A program made the translations under genes and the position numbers. The notes beneath the pieces are model-generated. The model saw only the letters and a list, made by a program, of their open reading frames with translations, was not told the DNA's origin and did not search any database. From contig NC_092680.1 of the NCBI RefSeq assembly GCF_964355755.1, positions 4,627,001 to 4,691,000 on the forward strand: a stretch of DNA of 64,000 bases, given 5' to 3'. The stretch's first letter is position 1; every line of letters begins with the position of its first letter. Below are positions 10,040 through 21,440 of the stretch, piece by piece. This stretch comes from Antedon mediterranea (taxonomy: Eukaryota; Echinodermata; Crinoidea; Comatulida; Antedonidae).

Positions 10040-13000
10040 ATGGAACAACAAGGATTGAATTACTTGAGAGGATGTGCTGAATCTTTCAAGCGAAGTTTTA
10101 ATTTGCGAGTTTTAGCAGATGATTCCAAAATTAAAGAAACTTACAAAAGAGCTCAAGAAAAAGGAAAAGTAACTGTTAACAGAACTAAGGTTCTTATTCT
10201 GGGTGATCATGGTGCCGGAAAAACGTCGACCTGCAGGCGTTTACAAGGAAAGGATTTCCGACCAGAAGAGCCTAGTACAATCGGAATAGAAACAAACACA
10301 GTTAAGACGAACGTTAGTGATGTTAATAGTAAATGGTGTGAGGTGACAAGCACTCCACTTGAAGACTATGAAAGTTCAGCAGCGTGGTGGACAGTATCAC
10401 GTGTGCTTAAACAGGATAAATATAAGGATAAGTTAAAGGCAATGAATACGTCTGAAAATACATATGCTTCGATCCGAAAAGTATTACAAGACACATATTA
10501 CCTAATGTTTCATATTATGCCTATGACAGTAATGTTCTGTTTTGGCGGACTTACATTCGGATTCGGGCCAGTTGCATGGCTTTATATTATTTGTCTTTCG
10601 GTATTTTGTGATTTTCACACTGCCTATCGATTTGGCTGTGGTTATACTATATGTATGGTACTCATAGATAGCGCTACACATTTTGGGCAGCAACAGGTCA
10701 TACAATTTAATTTACAGATTTACGTAATGACTATAACAATTGTCTGCATGTATGGACTGGGGTCGTTCCTTGTTGGTGTGCTTATGACTACAGGTGGAAG
10801 GACTGGCATCTGTATAGCTTTGTGTTGCATGATACATCCAAGCCATACCATAATTTCCCTCGAAGTCTTACTAGAACACTCATCTAAGATGTTTTACAGT
10901 TTGAAATATTTAGAATTCTCAATTTATGGAGTTACTATATTGACCATTTTTAGGATCATTCACACCAAAATATTTTCGCTTAGTCTAAGAAATGTGATAA
11001 TTGTATTGGTACTTAATATCATGCTTATAACAGCAGCGATATATTTCAGAAGGAACAATTTTGTTGACGTTTGTACATTATTTTGTTTTATTTCTACTGT
11101 GTTTTTCTTAATTTATGGGGTTATAATAGGAAGAAAATTTGTGGCGTATGGATATATCCCTCAAAACTATCTTTTTAAAAAGTCTATTGGGTTTATTGCT
11201 AGAATATATATTGGCAAGATATGTGGTTGGGAAATTTGCAATTTTAACCATCTAAGTATATCAGAGAAAGAAAATAGCCTTTCTATGTCAAGTTTGTTGA
11301 CATTTATTGTCCCGATTTGGGGGTTTATAATCTACGAATGGTTTTCTTACATGAAAGTAAAATCGACGTCATCGATACCAATTGTGCATATCAGAAAATC
11401 AATGGAAGCAGACCTACGAAACGAATGTTCCATTGAAGCCAGACTAAGTTTATGGGATTTTGCAGGACAGGAAATGTACTATAATACACACCATCTGTTT
11501 ATGCCAAAGCAAGGCGTATACTTGGTTGTTTTCCATGCTGTAGAAGCGATTTCTAATCCCGATAGACACATTAAACGGCTACAATTCTGGTTACAGTCTA
11601 TTGCTATGCATGTTGATATTGAGAATGCTGTAGTGTTTCTTGTAGGAACAAGAAGAGGAAGTGTACCTGATGCAAATGCGTTTTCCACTTTTGATAAATT
11701 TGTAAATGCACATCTTTTCAAAAGGTTTTCAAGATTGCTTGCTTTTCATCCTAGTGGACAACTTTGCTTTTTTATTGAAAACGCATTCAACTTTGATAAG
11801 GAGCTTAACATCTTACGAGAAAGAATATATAATGAAGTAACAAAATTGAAATATTTTTGCGAAATGTTTTCTGTAAAATACCTATTATTTAAAAACACTT
11901 TAAATGGATTTCGACATAGACTGTGTATTATTGCGAGTGTAAAAGATATTGAAGATGAATTAATGTTAACAAGCAAAATCTTTGTAAAATATGAAGTGCG
12001 TCAACTTTTGAATTTCTTTGATAAATCTGGAGATATCATATACAATGAACTTGATGAACTACTTCAGAATTATGTTGTTTGTGATCCTCAGGTATTAATA
12101 GACATTCTTAAATTATTAGTGAATGTACCTGAACCACACAGAAGAAACAGAGCCGTGTCTGACCTTTGGCAGAGATTACAAGAAACCGGAATTGTTGACA
12201 GTTTACTGATGGAACACATTTGCCGAAATAAAGGAATTTGGAGAGTTTATCCTTATGTGATTCGGTACTTGGTGGGAACAGAGTTGATGTTTCCACTTAC
12301 AATAACTAATCAAGTTGATCAAGTTGGAACATTTTGTCTTCCTTGCAAATTGCCCAAAATTTATTTACAACAAGGTGAATTTGATTCTAATCATACTTCT
12401 AATATATTTTACTTCGATTTTGGTGAAGTTTTACTAGAATTTATATTTCTTCGACTTATTGCAAAATGCTGCCAAGTTTTTGATTGGCTTGAGGTCTATT
12501 ATAACTTTGCACATTTCAGAACAAGTGAAACTTGTTTGTTTCAAATAAACACTGAAACAGTTTCTTCGGGCAGTATTTTCCTATACGATAGAAATCTCAT
12601 CAAACTTTCAATTTTAAAGGAAATCCCGAGTCAGTCAGTTAATATCTTACAGAAAATGCATACTTTCATTGAAGAAATAATCCTACAAACGTTTAATCCG
12701 GAATACTTTCATGATCAGTATCTTTTTGGTCCTGTGTGTGAAAGATGTAGTTCTTTGGATGGAACAATGTGTTTGGTGAATCTTGTTGCACTATGTAACG
12801 ATGCATCGAATGAATACAGAGTAGATACATATCACAAAGTGTATCACAAACCAGAGGTAATTATGGTTATTTTACCTAAATGTGCTTTATTAATTAATTA
12901 TCTTTGTTAGTAGTGAGAAGTAAAGCCATAGTTAATTGATTAGGTTTTTGTTTTTAATAATTATTATTTATACTAATTTGCTTTATAAATTATTTTATTT

Positions 13001-13041
13001 TGCAGTTCAGTTTTACCTGTTGTAGACCAACCTTTACCTAG
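10040..13041 (+). CDS. Membrane-inserted ROCO family GTPase, copy 2 (intact, 950 aa)
   Basis: Exons 10,040-12,856 and 13,006-13,041 (GAG|GTAATT ... TTTGCAG|TTC) join in phase 0. The last exon encodes FSFTCCRPTFT and a stop. Order: basic N-terminal helix (1-45); P-loop GDHGAGKTST (55-64); switch I STIG (79-82); hydrophobic block about 152-434 with 8-10 candidate membrane segments; G3 LWDFAGQ (471-477); G4 position VGTRRG (535-540), lacking the usual Asp; COR domain about 600-900, including FDKSGDIIYNELDELL; a Cys pair CERC near 900-903. Neither LRR nor kinase domain is seen. ROCO proteins bind GTP and dimerise through COR. A multi-pass insert inside Roc is not something I recognise. The number of helices should be even if both Roc halves face the cytosol. 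Membrane signalling is inferred, not shown. ATG 10,040 is chosen by agreement with copy 1. Confidence 0.88.
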
Positions 13042-13821
13042 ACAACTGTTTGATAAATTGATCAAGCAAACGGGTTATGTACGTGTACAGTGTTGCATTA
13101 AATACAGGACACCCCCTATCCAGGCGACATTACCGAAACTTTCCCTTTAATTTAAAAATGTATACACTAAATTAATTGATATGGACAAGAAATGTTGAAT
13201 AATGATTAAAACTGTATCAGTCAACGGTTCACCAATGAAAACTATCAAGTCAGAGAAAGTATCAAATTATTAAAAGATCCATTTTTGTATTAGTAGGCCT
13301 AATGCTATAAAAATTTGGTCTGTTTTGTTGTTTTGTGATGGACAATGAGCTCTAGCTTGGATTCGAATTTCTACGGATTTTTTTAGTTCAAAATAAATAT
13401 TGTTCTTCTTAAATGTATAAAGTATAATATTTAGAGAGTTAAGTTAATTTAGGAAATGGGTAAGGGATCTTTGCGATTCCCATCGTCATAAATGCATAGT
13501 CAACTTTAATGATGCATACATTAAATCACAGTAATCGTTGTTTATTATAAGGGATTCCTCTTGCCGCCGTAGGTATTTTTGTCACCTGCGGCCTTTCGCC
13601 GCCTTCTGTCACATCAAAAATGCACAAAGCGGGATTTCAAGTTCAAGAACATAATACAGGCCTAATACATGGCTGCAGTTGCGTGCTCCGACTGACCGAC
13701 CGACATATTGAGCTATAGAGTCTCGTTGCACACGACTAAAAATGGTTGAATTAGCCACAAATAATATCTTTCTAAATTATTACAGAGTGATATCGAATGA
13801 AAATTGTTTTCAGAAAATCAT

Positions 13822-14035
13822 ATAGATATCTAAAGAGTATTAGCCTAAGAACTAGAAAGAATTACGACTTCTATATACTGTACTTAGAAAAATGCTTTAG
13901 TTTCAGTTTCAGATTCAGATTCAGATTAGATATCTAAGCAGTATTAAGAAATAGAAAAGAATTACGACTTCTATATACTGTACTTAGAAAAATGCTTTAG
14001 TTTCAGTTTAAGATTCAGATTCAGATTCAGATTAG
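13822..14035. repeat. Roughly 104-bp tandem duplication with gattca microsatellite
   Basis: tagatatctaa...gaattacgacttctatatactgtac...gctttagtttcag occurs at about 13,822 and again at about 13,927. Each copy ends in (agattc)n. It is absent from unit 1. Confidence 0.8.
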
Positions 14036-14310
14036 ATTTATTAAGTCATTCATACATAGTACAATGATAATTGTTTTCTTGGCAGAAAAACACAAGCAAA
14101 ACAATACACACATAATATTTACATTCGTGATCAACATCTGGAACTAACAACTGATCACGCAATATAAAATACAAACGACCTAATGACTTGTCTTTGGAAC
14201 TCATTGTTGCGTAGTCTAATAGCGCTAGGTAAGAATGAACATTTATGTCTATTTGTTTTAACTGGAATTGTTGTAAATCTTCCAGATCTGGTAACTACTA
14301 ACTTATTGTT
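14028..14310 (-). mobile_element. 5'-truncated CR1/L2-like LINE fragment
   Basis: On the - strand an open segment (14,304 to stop TGA at 14,157-14,155) encodes TRSGRFTTIPVKTNRHKCSF followed by LPSAIRLRN. This matches the typical C-terminus of CR1/L2-type reverse transcriptase ORFs (...FLPSAIRLWN...). The 3' end runs into a short tandem repeat (tctgaatctgaa), as in CR1-like tails. It is present in unit 2 only, so it inserted after the unit duplication. Confidence 0.65.
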
Positions 14311-14738
14311 GAGAATATGTTCAATGTATGTAATATGTTACTAATAAAGAAAGAAATATCGTTAATCGATTAAGTTGATAAATAACGATAGCGCGAACAT
14401 TTGATTTCTAGCGTTGAACATTTTTTTTTCATTTTTCATTTATTTATTTATTCGAAATCAAAAATGTCCTGGGACCCCATGAAAAGCAACCGAGTCACCA
14501 TAACAATATATGTCTGGGCCCCCGTTAGAGTTGAAACTCCCTTCCTCGAGTCGTCGTAACCCGACAAAATGAAAGAAACAAAATAACTTCTTTTATCCGA
14601 TCTCATAAGAAGATACCAATTGAACAATCTGTTTGAGAAAGGTCTCCTACCAATTCTAAGTAGGCATAATTAAAAATAAACTTGCCGACAGAGAGCCCAC
14701 AATGTTACAAAACAAACTTTTTAGTGGCGCATGCGCCG

Positions 14739-14905
14739 TTAAGCCGATTCTCCACAGGTGAATTTGTTCGCGCGAATCGAAAGCGTCAGCTTATATGCAT
14801 TTTCATGTTTCCATCTTCCAAATCCCGCTTTACTCTACGCATGCGTATAAGCTGACGCTTTTGATTCGCGCAAAAAAATTCGTCTGGTGGACAATGGGTT
14901 TAAGC
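14739..14905. mobile_element. MITE with roughly 50-bp terminal inverted repeats
   Basis: ttaagcc...tccacaggtgaattt...cgtcagcttat (14,739-14,800) is mirrored by ataagctgacg...aattcgtctggtgga...gggtttaa (14,840-14,905). It is absent at the matching place in unit 1. No coding capacity is seen. Confidence 0.75.
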
Positions 14906-15240
14906 TGTACGACGTACGTCGACAACATGTGTCATAGCTACACGCGCGATGTTTCATCATTCACATCATCTGCTTCTTCAGAAAATGGCAGAAGCAAATG
15001 TTAGTACATGGAGGAAAAGATATAGATTGCGGGAAAGTTGATGAAATAATAATATAGAAGGAGATACTTCTAAAGCGGATCAGAGAGACACATTGAAACA
15101 CCGGCCGTCAACAAATAAACAAAGTTTAATTAACCGTCGCGACAACGAAACGGTCACGTGCCTAATCTAATGTTTACTGCACATGCGCAACAACATTTGA
15201 CCTTGCTGGCTATGCTTACAATAATTTATGCGACGGCCCG

Positions 15241-15302
15241 GTGATTGGCTGTGACGTGGATGACATAACCACTAGCCAATCACCAGGCACTAAAATATAA
15301 AT
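15241..15302 (+). promoter_or_regulatory. Second copy of the CCAAT/CRE/TATA arrangement
   Basis: gtgattggct (15,241-15,250), agccaatcac (15,274-15,283) and tataaat (15,296-15,302) keep the spacing seen in unit 1, about 1.95 kb upstream of copy 3. Conservation between the units may simply reflect common descent. Confidence 0.33.
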
Positions 15303-15375
15303 CAAATCATCATCAAATCAAATCAAAGTAACATTTATTTCTCTTGTCTTTAAAATAAACAGTACAAATTAATAC
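15303..15375 (-). mobile_element. LINE 3'-tail fragment
   Basis: On the - strand the sequence reads gaaataaatgttactttgat followed by ttgatttgatgatgatttga, the tandem-repeat tail typical of CR1-like elements. It interrupts sequence that is continuous in unit 1 near 8025. Confidence 0.45.
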
Positions 15376-17002
15376 TTTGATAATTAAGGAAATTCATCCA
15401 AAAAAAAAACACTGCTTATTCATATATTAAAAACACGTTTATTGTACTGCACACCAGTACACACGATAACGATATACATGGTCAAATGCATAATTCAATA
15501 TTCTATAGATTAACTCAATTGTTATTTTCAGTAGGTTTCATGAACAATGTAAATATTTTATTAATGTTTTACCAATTGCTTTAAATTACAGTCGTAAGAA
15601 AGTGAACTTTTCGAAGTCCGATTGTGATGAAATCAAAAGTGTTGTTCAGCAATATCTTGTTGTTGTCAATTAATCCTCGACGCAGACATGTCAATAGAAC
15701 AATTAGACTGCGCATACGATTTCTACATGGGTACGTTTTATTGTCAACAAATACAATAGTTGATTCGCAACGTTCTATAGAGGGCCGCGGTTAAAGACAT
15801 GGGGTTGAAAGAGCGTGTTTAATAAATAACTCCCAAGTTATGTACAGTATACCTATTGTCTTGTTGGGCTTCGATAAGAAAGTACATCGTTCTTTACCAT
15901 GGGTTGATTTGACTAACGTAATCCACAGTGCGTGGTTTTGTTACAATATGTTTACATGTCTAATCAAATAACGTCATGATTGGTAAAAGCAATAATGTCG
16001 ATGATGACGATATGATGACGATACAACGATTTCTTATTCTTATTAATCATGACGTGATTTGATTGGATTGAAACACATTGCTCTAGAATGAGAATTCTAT
16101 CATAATTTATTTAGATGTTTTATGTAGGCCTAAGTGTATGTTTTTTATTGTCGATCGTTAGTGAGCCTTACTATCAATAGTTATACAAAGTACATGTATT
16201 CTTTCCCAGGGCGTATTTATGAGCAAAACATTGTGTTTTAAGGGTCACTGTACCCGGAAATAAGAATCTTTTATACAGATTAAGTTACCATGATGTAATA
16301 GTACTGTCGATCATAATTTGTTTACTGCTCGTTATAAAGCAAAATTCCTCTTTTTTCTATATTCCTTTATGTGTTATGTTTCTTTTAGTGAAAAAGATAT
16401 TAAATGAACTGGAGAAGGTAAACACTTTCGATTCATACCGTAGTTAACAACGGATGCTTTTGTACCCTGTACATTATTGACAATGTAATCATTTTAGCAC
16501 TTCATTTGGTTGTTGGCTTTACGGTACCTCGGATGCGTCACAAGCGATCTTACATGTTGTGTTGAGCTAGATAATTTCAATTTAAGTTTAAGGTGAGTTC
16601 AATTATAATTGGACCAGATAAGTGAAAAAGAATATTTTGCTAAAATAGGAATAGAAACAAGCAATGTTAAGGTGAGTCTCTTAGTATTAATAGAGAACAA
16701 TGCTAATTTTGAAAAGTAAAAAGTAAATTTTGTAACGAACAAAATACTTTGGGAATTGTTAAATAAATGTGTTGTTATTGTCCAAACATTAACAACCTGA
16801 AACTTCATGAAAAAAAAATGAAAAAAATACAATGAAATAATACAGAAATCGTGAAGCCGTTAACTACAATTGCCGACTTCAGTTGGTGAGTCTAAAAAAG
16901 GAAAATAAAAATCAAAGCAAAAAACGGTATACATATATAAAGTCATCGGATAACATTTTTTGCCACACCGTTTCTTTTATTTTCTTAACTGCCTCTCTGA
17001 AG

Positions 17003-17178
17003 GGTCTTTCACACCTGTTCCAGCACGTTTCCGGTAAATCTAATCGAAAGTCAATATTTCGTTTTCACGTGGCTACGCGCATATCGATTGGCGCATAGCC
17101 GCGTGGAGCGTCGTGAAAACGAAATATTGATGTTCGATTCGCCGGACCGGAACCGGGCCGGAAGAGGTGTGAAAGACC
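17003..17178. mobile_element. MITE directly upstream of ROCO copy 3
   Basis: Outer ends ggtctttcacacctgttcc (17,003-17,021) and ggaagaggtgtgaaagacc (17,160-17,178) are inverted with one mismatch. Inner arms (aatatttcgttttcac and gtgaaaacgaaatatt) extend the palindrome through most of the element. It ends 71 bp before the copy 3 start codon, replacing part of the 5' region shared by copies 1 and 2. Confidence 0.8.
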
Positions 17179-17249
17179 ATTTACGTTTCATTTTTAAGTA
17201 CTGTATATCTGCTGCGAACACAATTATGAGGAAAAGATAAGGAAAGAAG

Positions 17250-20243
17250 ATGGAACGTAAAACACTGAATTACTTGAGAGGATGTACTGAATCTTTCAAG
17301 CGAAGTTTTAATTTGCGAGTTTTAGCAGATGATTCCGAAATTAAAGAAACTTACAAAACAGCTCAAGAAAAAGGAAAAGTAACTTTTAACAGAACTAAAG
17401 TTCTTATTCTGGGTGATCATGATGCCGGAAAAACCTCGACTTGCAGGCGTCTACAAGGAAAAGATTTTCGATCAGAAGAGCCTAGTACAATCGGAATAGA
17501 AACAAACACTGTTGAGACAAACGTTAGTGATGTTAATAGCAAATGGTGTGAGGTGACAACCACTCCATTAGAAGACTATGAAAGTTCAGCAGCGTGGTGG
17601 ACAGTATCTCGTGTGCTCAAACAGGATAAACCTAAGGATAAGTTAAAGGAAAATAATACGTCTGAAAATGATACACGTCCTTTGATCCGAAAAGTATTAC
17701 AGGACACATATTACCTAATGTTTTATATTATGCCTATGACAGTAATGTTTTGTTTTGGTGGACTTACATTTGGATTCGGGCCAGTTGCATGGTTTTATAT
17801 AATTTGTCTTTCGGTATTTTGTGATTTTCACAGTGCCTATCGCTTTGGCTGTGGTTGTACTATATGTATGGTACTCATAGATAGTGCTACACATTTTAGC
17901 CAACAACATGTCATACAATTTAATTTACAGATTTACGTAATGGCTATAACAATTGTCTGCATGTATGGACTGGGGTCGTTCCTTGTTGGTGTGCTTATGA
18001 CTACAGGTGGAAGGACTGGCATCTGTATAGCTTTGTGTTGCATGATACATCCAAACCATATGACAATATCCCTCGAAGTCTTACTAGAACACTTATCTAA
18101 GATGTTTTACAGTATGAAATATTTAGAGTTCACAATTTATGGAGTTACTATATTGACCATTTTTAGGATAATTCACACAAAAACAATATCGCTTAGTCTA
18201 CGAAATGTGATAATTGTATTGCTACTTAATATCATGCTTATAACAGCAGCGATATATTTAGGAAGGCACAATTTTGTTGACATTTTTACATTATTATTTT
18301 TTATTTTTACCTTGTTTTTCTTAATGTGTGGGCTAATAATAGGAAGAAAATTAGTGGCGTATGGATATATCCCCCAACAATACCTTTTTAAAAAGTCTAT
18401 TGGGTTTATTGCTGGAATATATATTGGCAAAATGTGTGGTTGGGAAATTGGCAATTTTAACCATCTAAGTATATCAGAGAAAGATCATAGCCTCTCTATG
18501 TCAAGTTTGTTGACATTTATTGCCCCGATGGGGGGGTTTATTATCTACGAATGGTTTTCTTACATGAAAGTAAAATCGACGTCATCGATACCAATTGTGC
18601 ATATCAGAAAATCAATGGAAGCAGATCTACGAAACGAATGTTCAATTGACGCAAGACTAAGTTTATGGGATTTTGCAGGACAAGAAATGTACTATAATAC
18701 ACACCACCTGTTTATGCCAAAGCAAGGCGTATACTTGGTTGTTTTCAATGCCTTAGAGGCGATTTCTAATCCTGGTAGACACATTAAACGGCTACAATTC
18801 TGGTTACAATCTATTGCTATGCATGTTGATATTGAGAATGCTGTAGTGTTTCTTGTAGGAACAAGAAGAGGAAGTGTACGTGATGCAAATGCTTTTTCCA
18901 CTTTTGATAAATTTGTGAATGCACATCTTTACAAAAGGTTTTCGAAATTGCTTGCTTTTCATCCAAGTGGACAACTTTGCTTTTTTATTGAAAACGCATT
19001 CAACTTTGATAAAGAGCTTAACATCTTACGAGAAAGGATATATAATGAAGTAACAAAATTGAAATATTTTTGCGAAATGTTTTCTGTAAAATACCTATTA
19101 TTTAAAAATACTTTAAATGGATTTCGACATAGACAATGTATTATTGCGAGTGTAAAAGATATTGAAAATGAATTAATGTTAACAAGCAAAATCTTTGTGA
19201 AATATGAGGTGCGTCAACTTCTGAATTTCTTTGATAAATCTGGAGATATCATATACAATGAACTTGATGAACTGCTTCAGAATTATGTTGTTTGTGATCC
19301 TCAGGTATTAATAGACATTCTGAAATTATTAGTGAATGTACCTAAACCACACAGAAGAAACAGAGCCGTGTCTGACCTTTGGCAAAGATTACAAGAAACT
19401 GGGATTGTTGATAGTAGACTTATGGAACACATTTGCCGAAATAAAGGAATTTGGAGAGTTTATCCTTATGTTATTCGGTACTTGGTAGGAACACAGTTGA
19501 TATTTCCACTTACAATAACCAATCAAGTTGATCAAGTTGGAACATTTTATCTTCCTTGCAAATTGCCCAAACATAATTTACACGGTGAATTTGATTCTAA
19601 TCATACTTCGAATATATTTTACTTCGATTTTGGTGAAGTTTTACTAGAATTTATATTTCTTCGACTTATTGCAAAATGCTGCCAAGTTTTTGATTGGCTT
19701 GAGGTCAATTATGACTTTGCACATTTCAGAGCAAGTGAAACATGTTTGTTTCAAATAAACACTGAAACAGTTTCTTCGGGCAGTATTTTTTTATACGATA
19801 GAAATCTCATCAAACTTTCAGTTTTAAAGGAAATACCGAGTCAGTCAGTTAATATCTTACAGAAAATGCATACTTTCATTGAAGAAATAATCCTACAAAC
19901 CTTTAATCCCGAAAACTTTCATGATCAGTACCTTTTTGGTTCAGTATGTGAAAGATGTAGTTCTTTGGATGGAGCAATGTGTTTGGTTAATCTTGTTGGA
20001 ATAAATAACGATGCATCGAATGAATACAGAGTAGATAAATATCACAAAGTGTACCACAAACCAAAGGTAATTACATGGTTATTTTACCTAAATGTGCTTT
20101 AATTAGTTATCTTGGTTAGTAGTGAGTAACGCCATAGTTAATTGATTTAGTTTTTGTTTTTAATTTTATTTATACTAATTTGCTTTATAAATTCTTTTAT
20201 TTTGCAGTTCAGTTTAAAATGCTGTAGACCAACCTTCACCTAG
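17250..20243 (+). CDS. Membrane-inserted ROCO family GTPase, copy 3 (intact, 950 aa)
   Basis: Exons 17,250-20,066 and 20,208-20,243 (AAG|GTAATT ... TTTGCAG|TTC); exon 1 is again 939 codons, and exon 2 encodes FSLKCCRPTFT. Domain order equals copy 2: P-loop GDHDAGKTST (Asp where the others have Gly, within the permissive GxxxxGK[ST] pattern), switch I STIG, hydrophobic block about 153-434, G3 WDFAGQ, degenerate G4 VGTRRGSV, COR. The start region MERKTLNYLRG resembles the upstream uORF of copy 2 rather than its true start. This is consistent with a deletion between the two N-terminal repeats. A MITE lies immediately upstream, so promoter and leader differ from the sister gene. Differences from copy 2 are scattered and the frame is fully open, which suggests maintained function. 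Confidence 0.88.
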
Positions 20244-21440
20244 ACAACTGTTTGATATATTGATCAACCAAACGAGGCATGTATACAGTGTTGCATTAAA
20301 TACAGGAGAATCCCTATTTAGGGAAACTGTCCACTTAATAGAGTTTTTTGCGGTGAAAAAACAAATTAATTGATCTGGACAAGACATTTTGACTAATGAT
20401 TAAAACTGTATCAGTCAACGTTTCACCAATGGAATTGTTATGAGATCCATTTTTGTATTATTATTGCTATAAATGACTAATTATTTAATCTGTTTTGTTG
20501 TTTTTGTGATGGAAAAAGAGCAAAACTAGGAGGTGAATCAACCATTTGGTTTCTCCGTTCCCTTAATAGGTTGTTCCCTCAGTAGGGGTTGGCCATGTGT
20601 TTCATATAAACATTTGCGCCTTGTTTCGAGTGAAAGTGTCCCTTAATATGGGTTTCCCCTGAATAGGGTGTCCAAGGAGGTTCTACTGTTCAATGTTAAA
20701 ATCCTAAGTGGGCCCACACTGGATAAATAGTGGTACCAGATAAATATGATTAATATTGTTAATGGTTAAGTTTCAATAGTAATACACCTATGCAAAAGAA
20801 AGAAATGTATTTTTCTTTTAACAATGGATAACCATGTCTTCGATGTTTATAATAAATATATAAATAATATTTCACTAATTTCAAATGACGCGTTGTATCG
20901 TAACGATTCTATTGTTCTAACTGTTAATTAAATCTAATAATGATATAAACATAGACAAACATATTTCAACTTTTAATTATTTTATAATAACGGTATATAA
21001 TAAGCCAAATTTTTAATAATGAAACTGAATATAAATTTTAACTACATTTTTAAATAGTTTTTTTTATATTTTAAACTGTATCCATACTGAATAATGTATC
21101 TATGTAACTTCTTGTCTGTTTTTTTATGTTTCTATGTAAAGCGCCTTTGAGCATGTTTTTTCATGAAAAGGGCGCTATATAAATGTGGTATATTTTTATT
21201 ATTAACTAATTAAATAATATGCACAGTTATGAATGTTATCAATTGGTAATAATATAGATATTCAATTACATATTTTAAACTGAACAAGTAAGTCCAGTTG
21301 AACAGATTTAATTTAATTTTGGTAAAATGAACTTGCATATAAAAATTACTTTTCTATAAGATCATTCATGCAATATGTTTATTGTACTATCCATTTATAC
21401 ACTTCGCTAAATGAAACTCATTGTACATATACATAACAAC
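20244..21440. other. Spacer between ROCO array and minisatellite
   Basis: Homology to the other units ends near 20,521. Beyond it is a patch with several cccttaata/gggtttccc-like segments (20,560-20,680) and then very AT-rich sequence. No gene is seen. Confidence 0.5.

Larger units (their letters stand above)
13042..17249. other. Spacer between ROCO copies 2 and 3
   Basis: Collinear with the first spacer, but carrying private insertions. These are a roughly 104-bp duplication with gattca microsatellite (13,822-14,040), a truncated LINE (14,028-14,310), a MITE (14,739-14,905), a short LINE tail (about 15,303-15,375) and a MITE just upstream of copy 3 (17,003-17,178). No gene is supported. Confidence 0.55.
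370..20521 (+). repeat. Three-unit tandem segmental duplication carrying ROCO genes
   Basis: A landmark sequence (tacagtat followed by cttgttgg and accatgggttg) recurs near 380, 8500 and 15,838. The gene starts recur at 1988, 10,040 and 17,250. Units are therefore about 370-8487, 8488-15,830 and 15,831-20,521. The third stops inside the downstream spacer near gtgatgga at about 20,510. Units remain collinear across promoter, gene and 3' spacer. Unit length differences come from private insertions: a SINE and a Helitron in unit 1, LINE fragments and a MITE in unit 2, and a MITE in unit 3. These private insertions show that the duplications are older than those elements. Confidence 0.92.
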
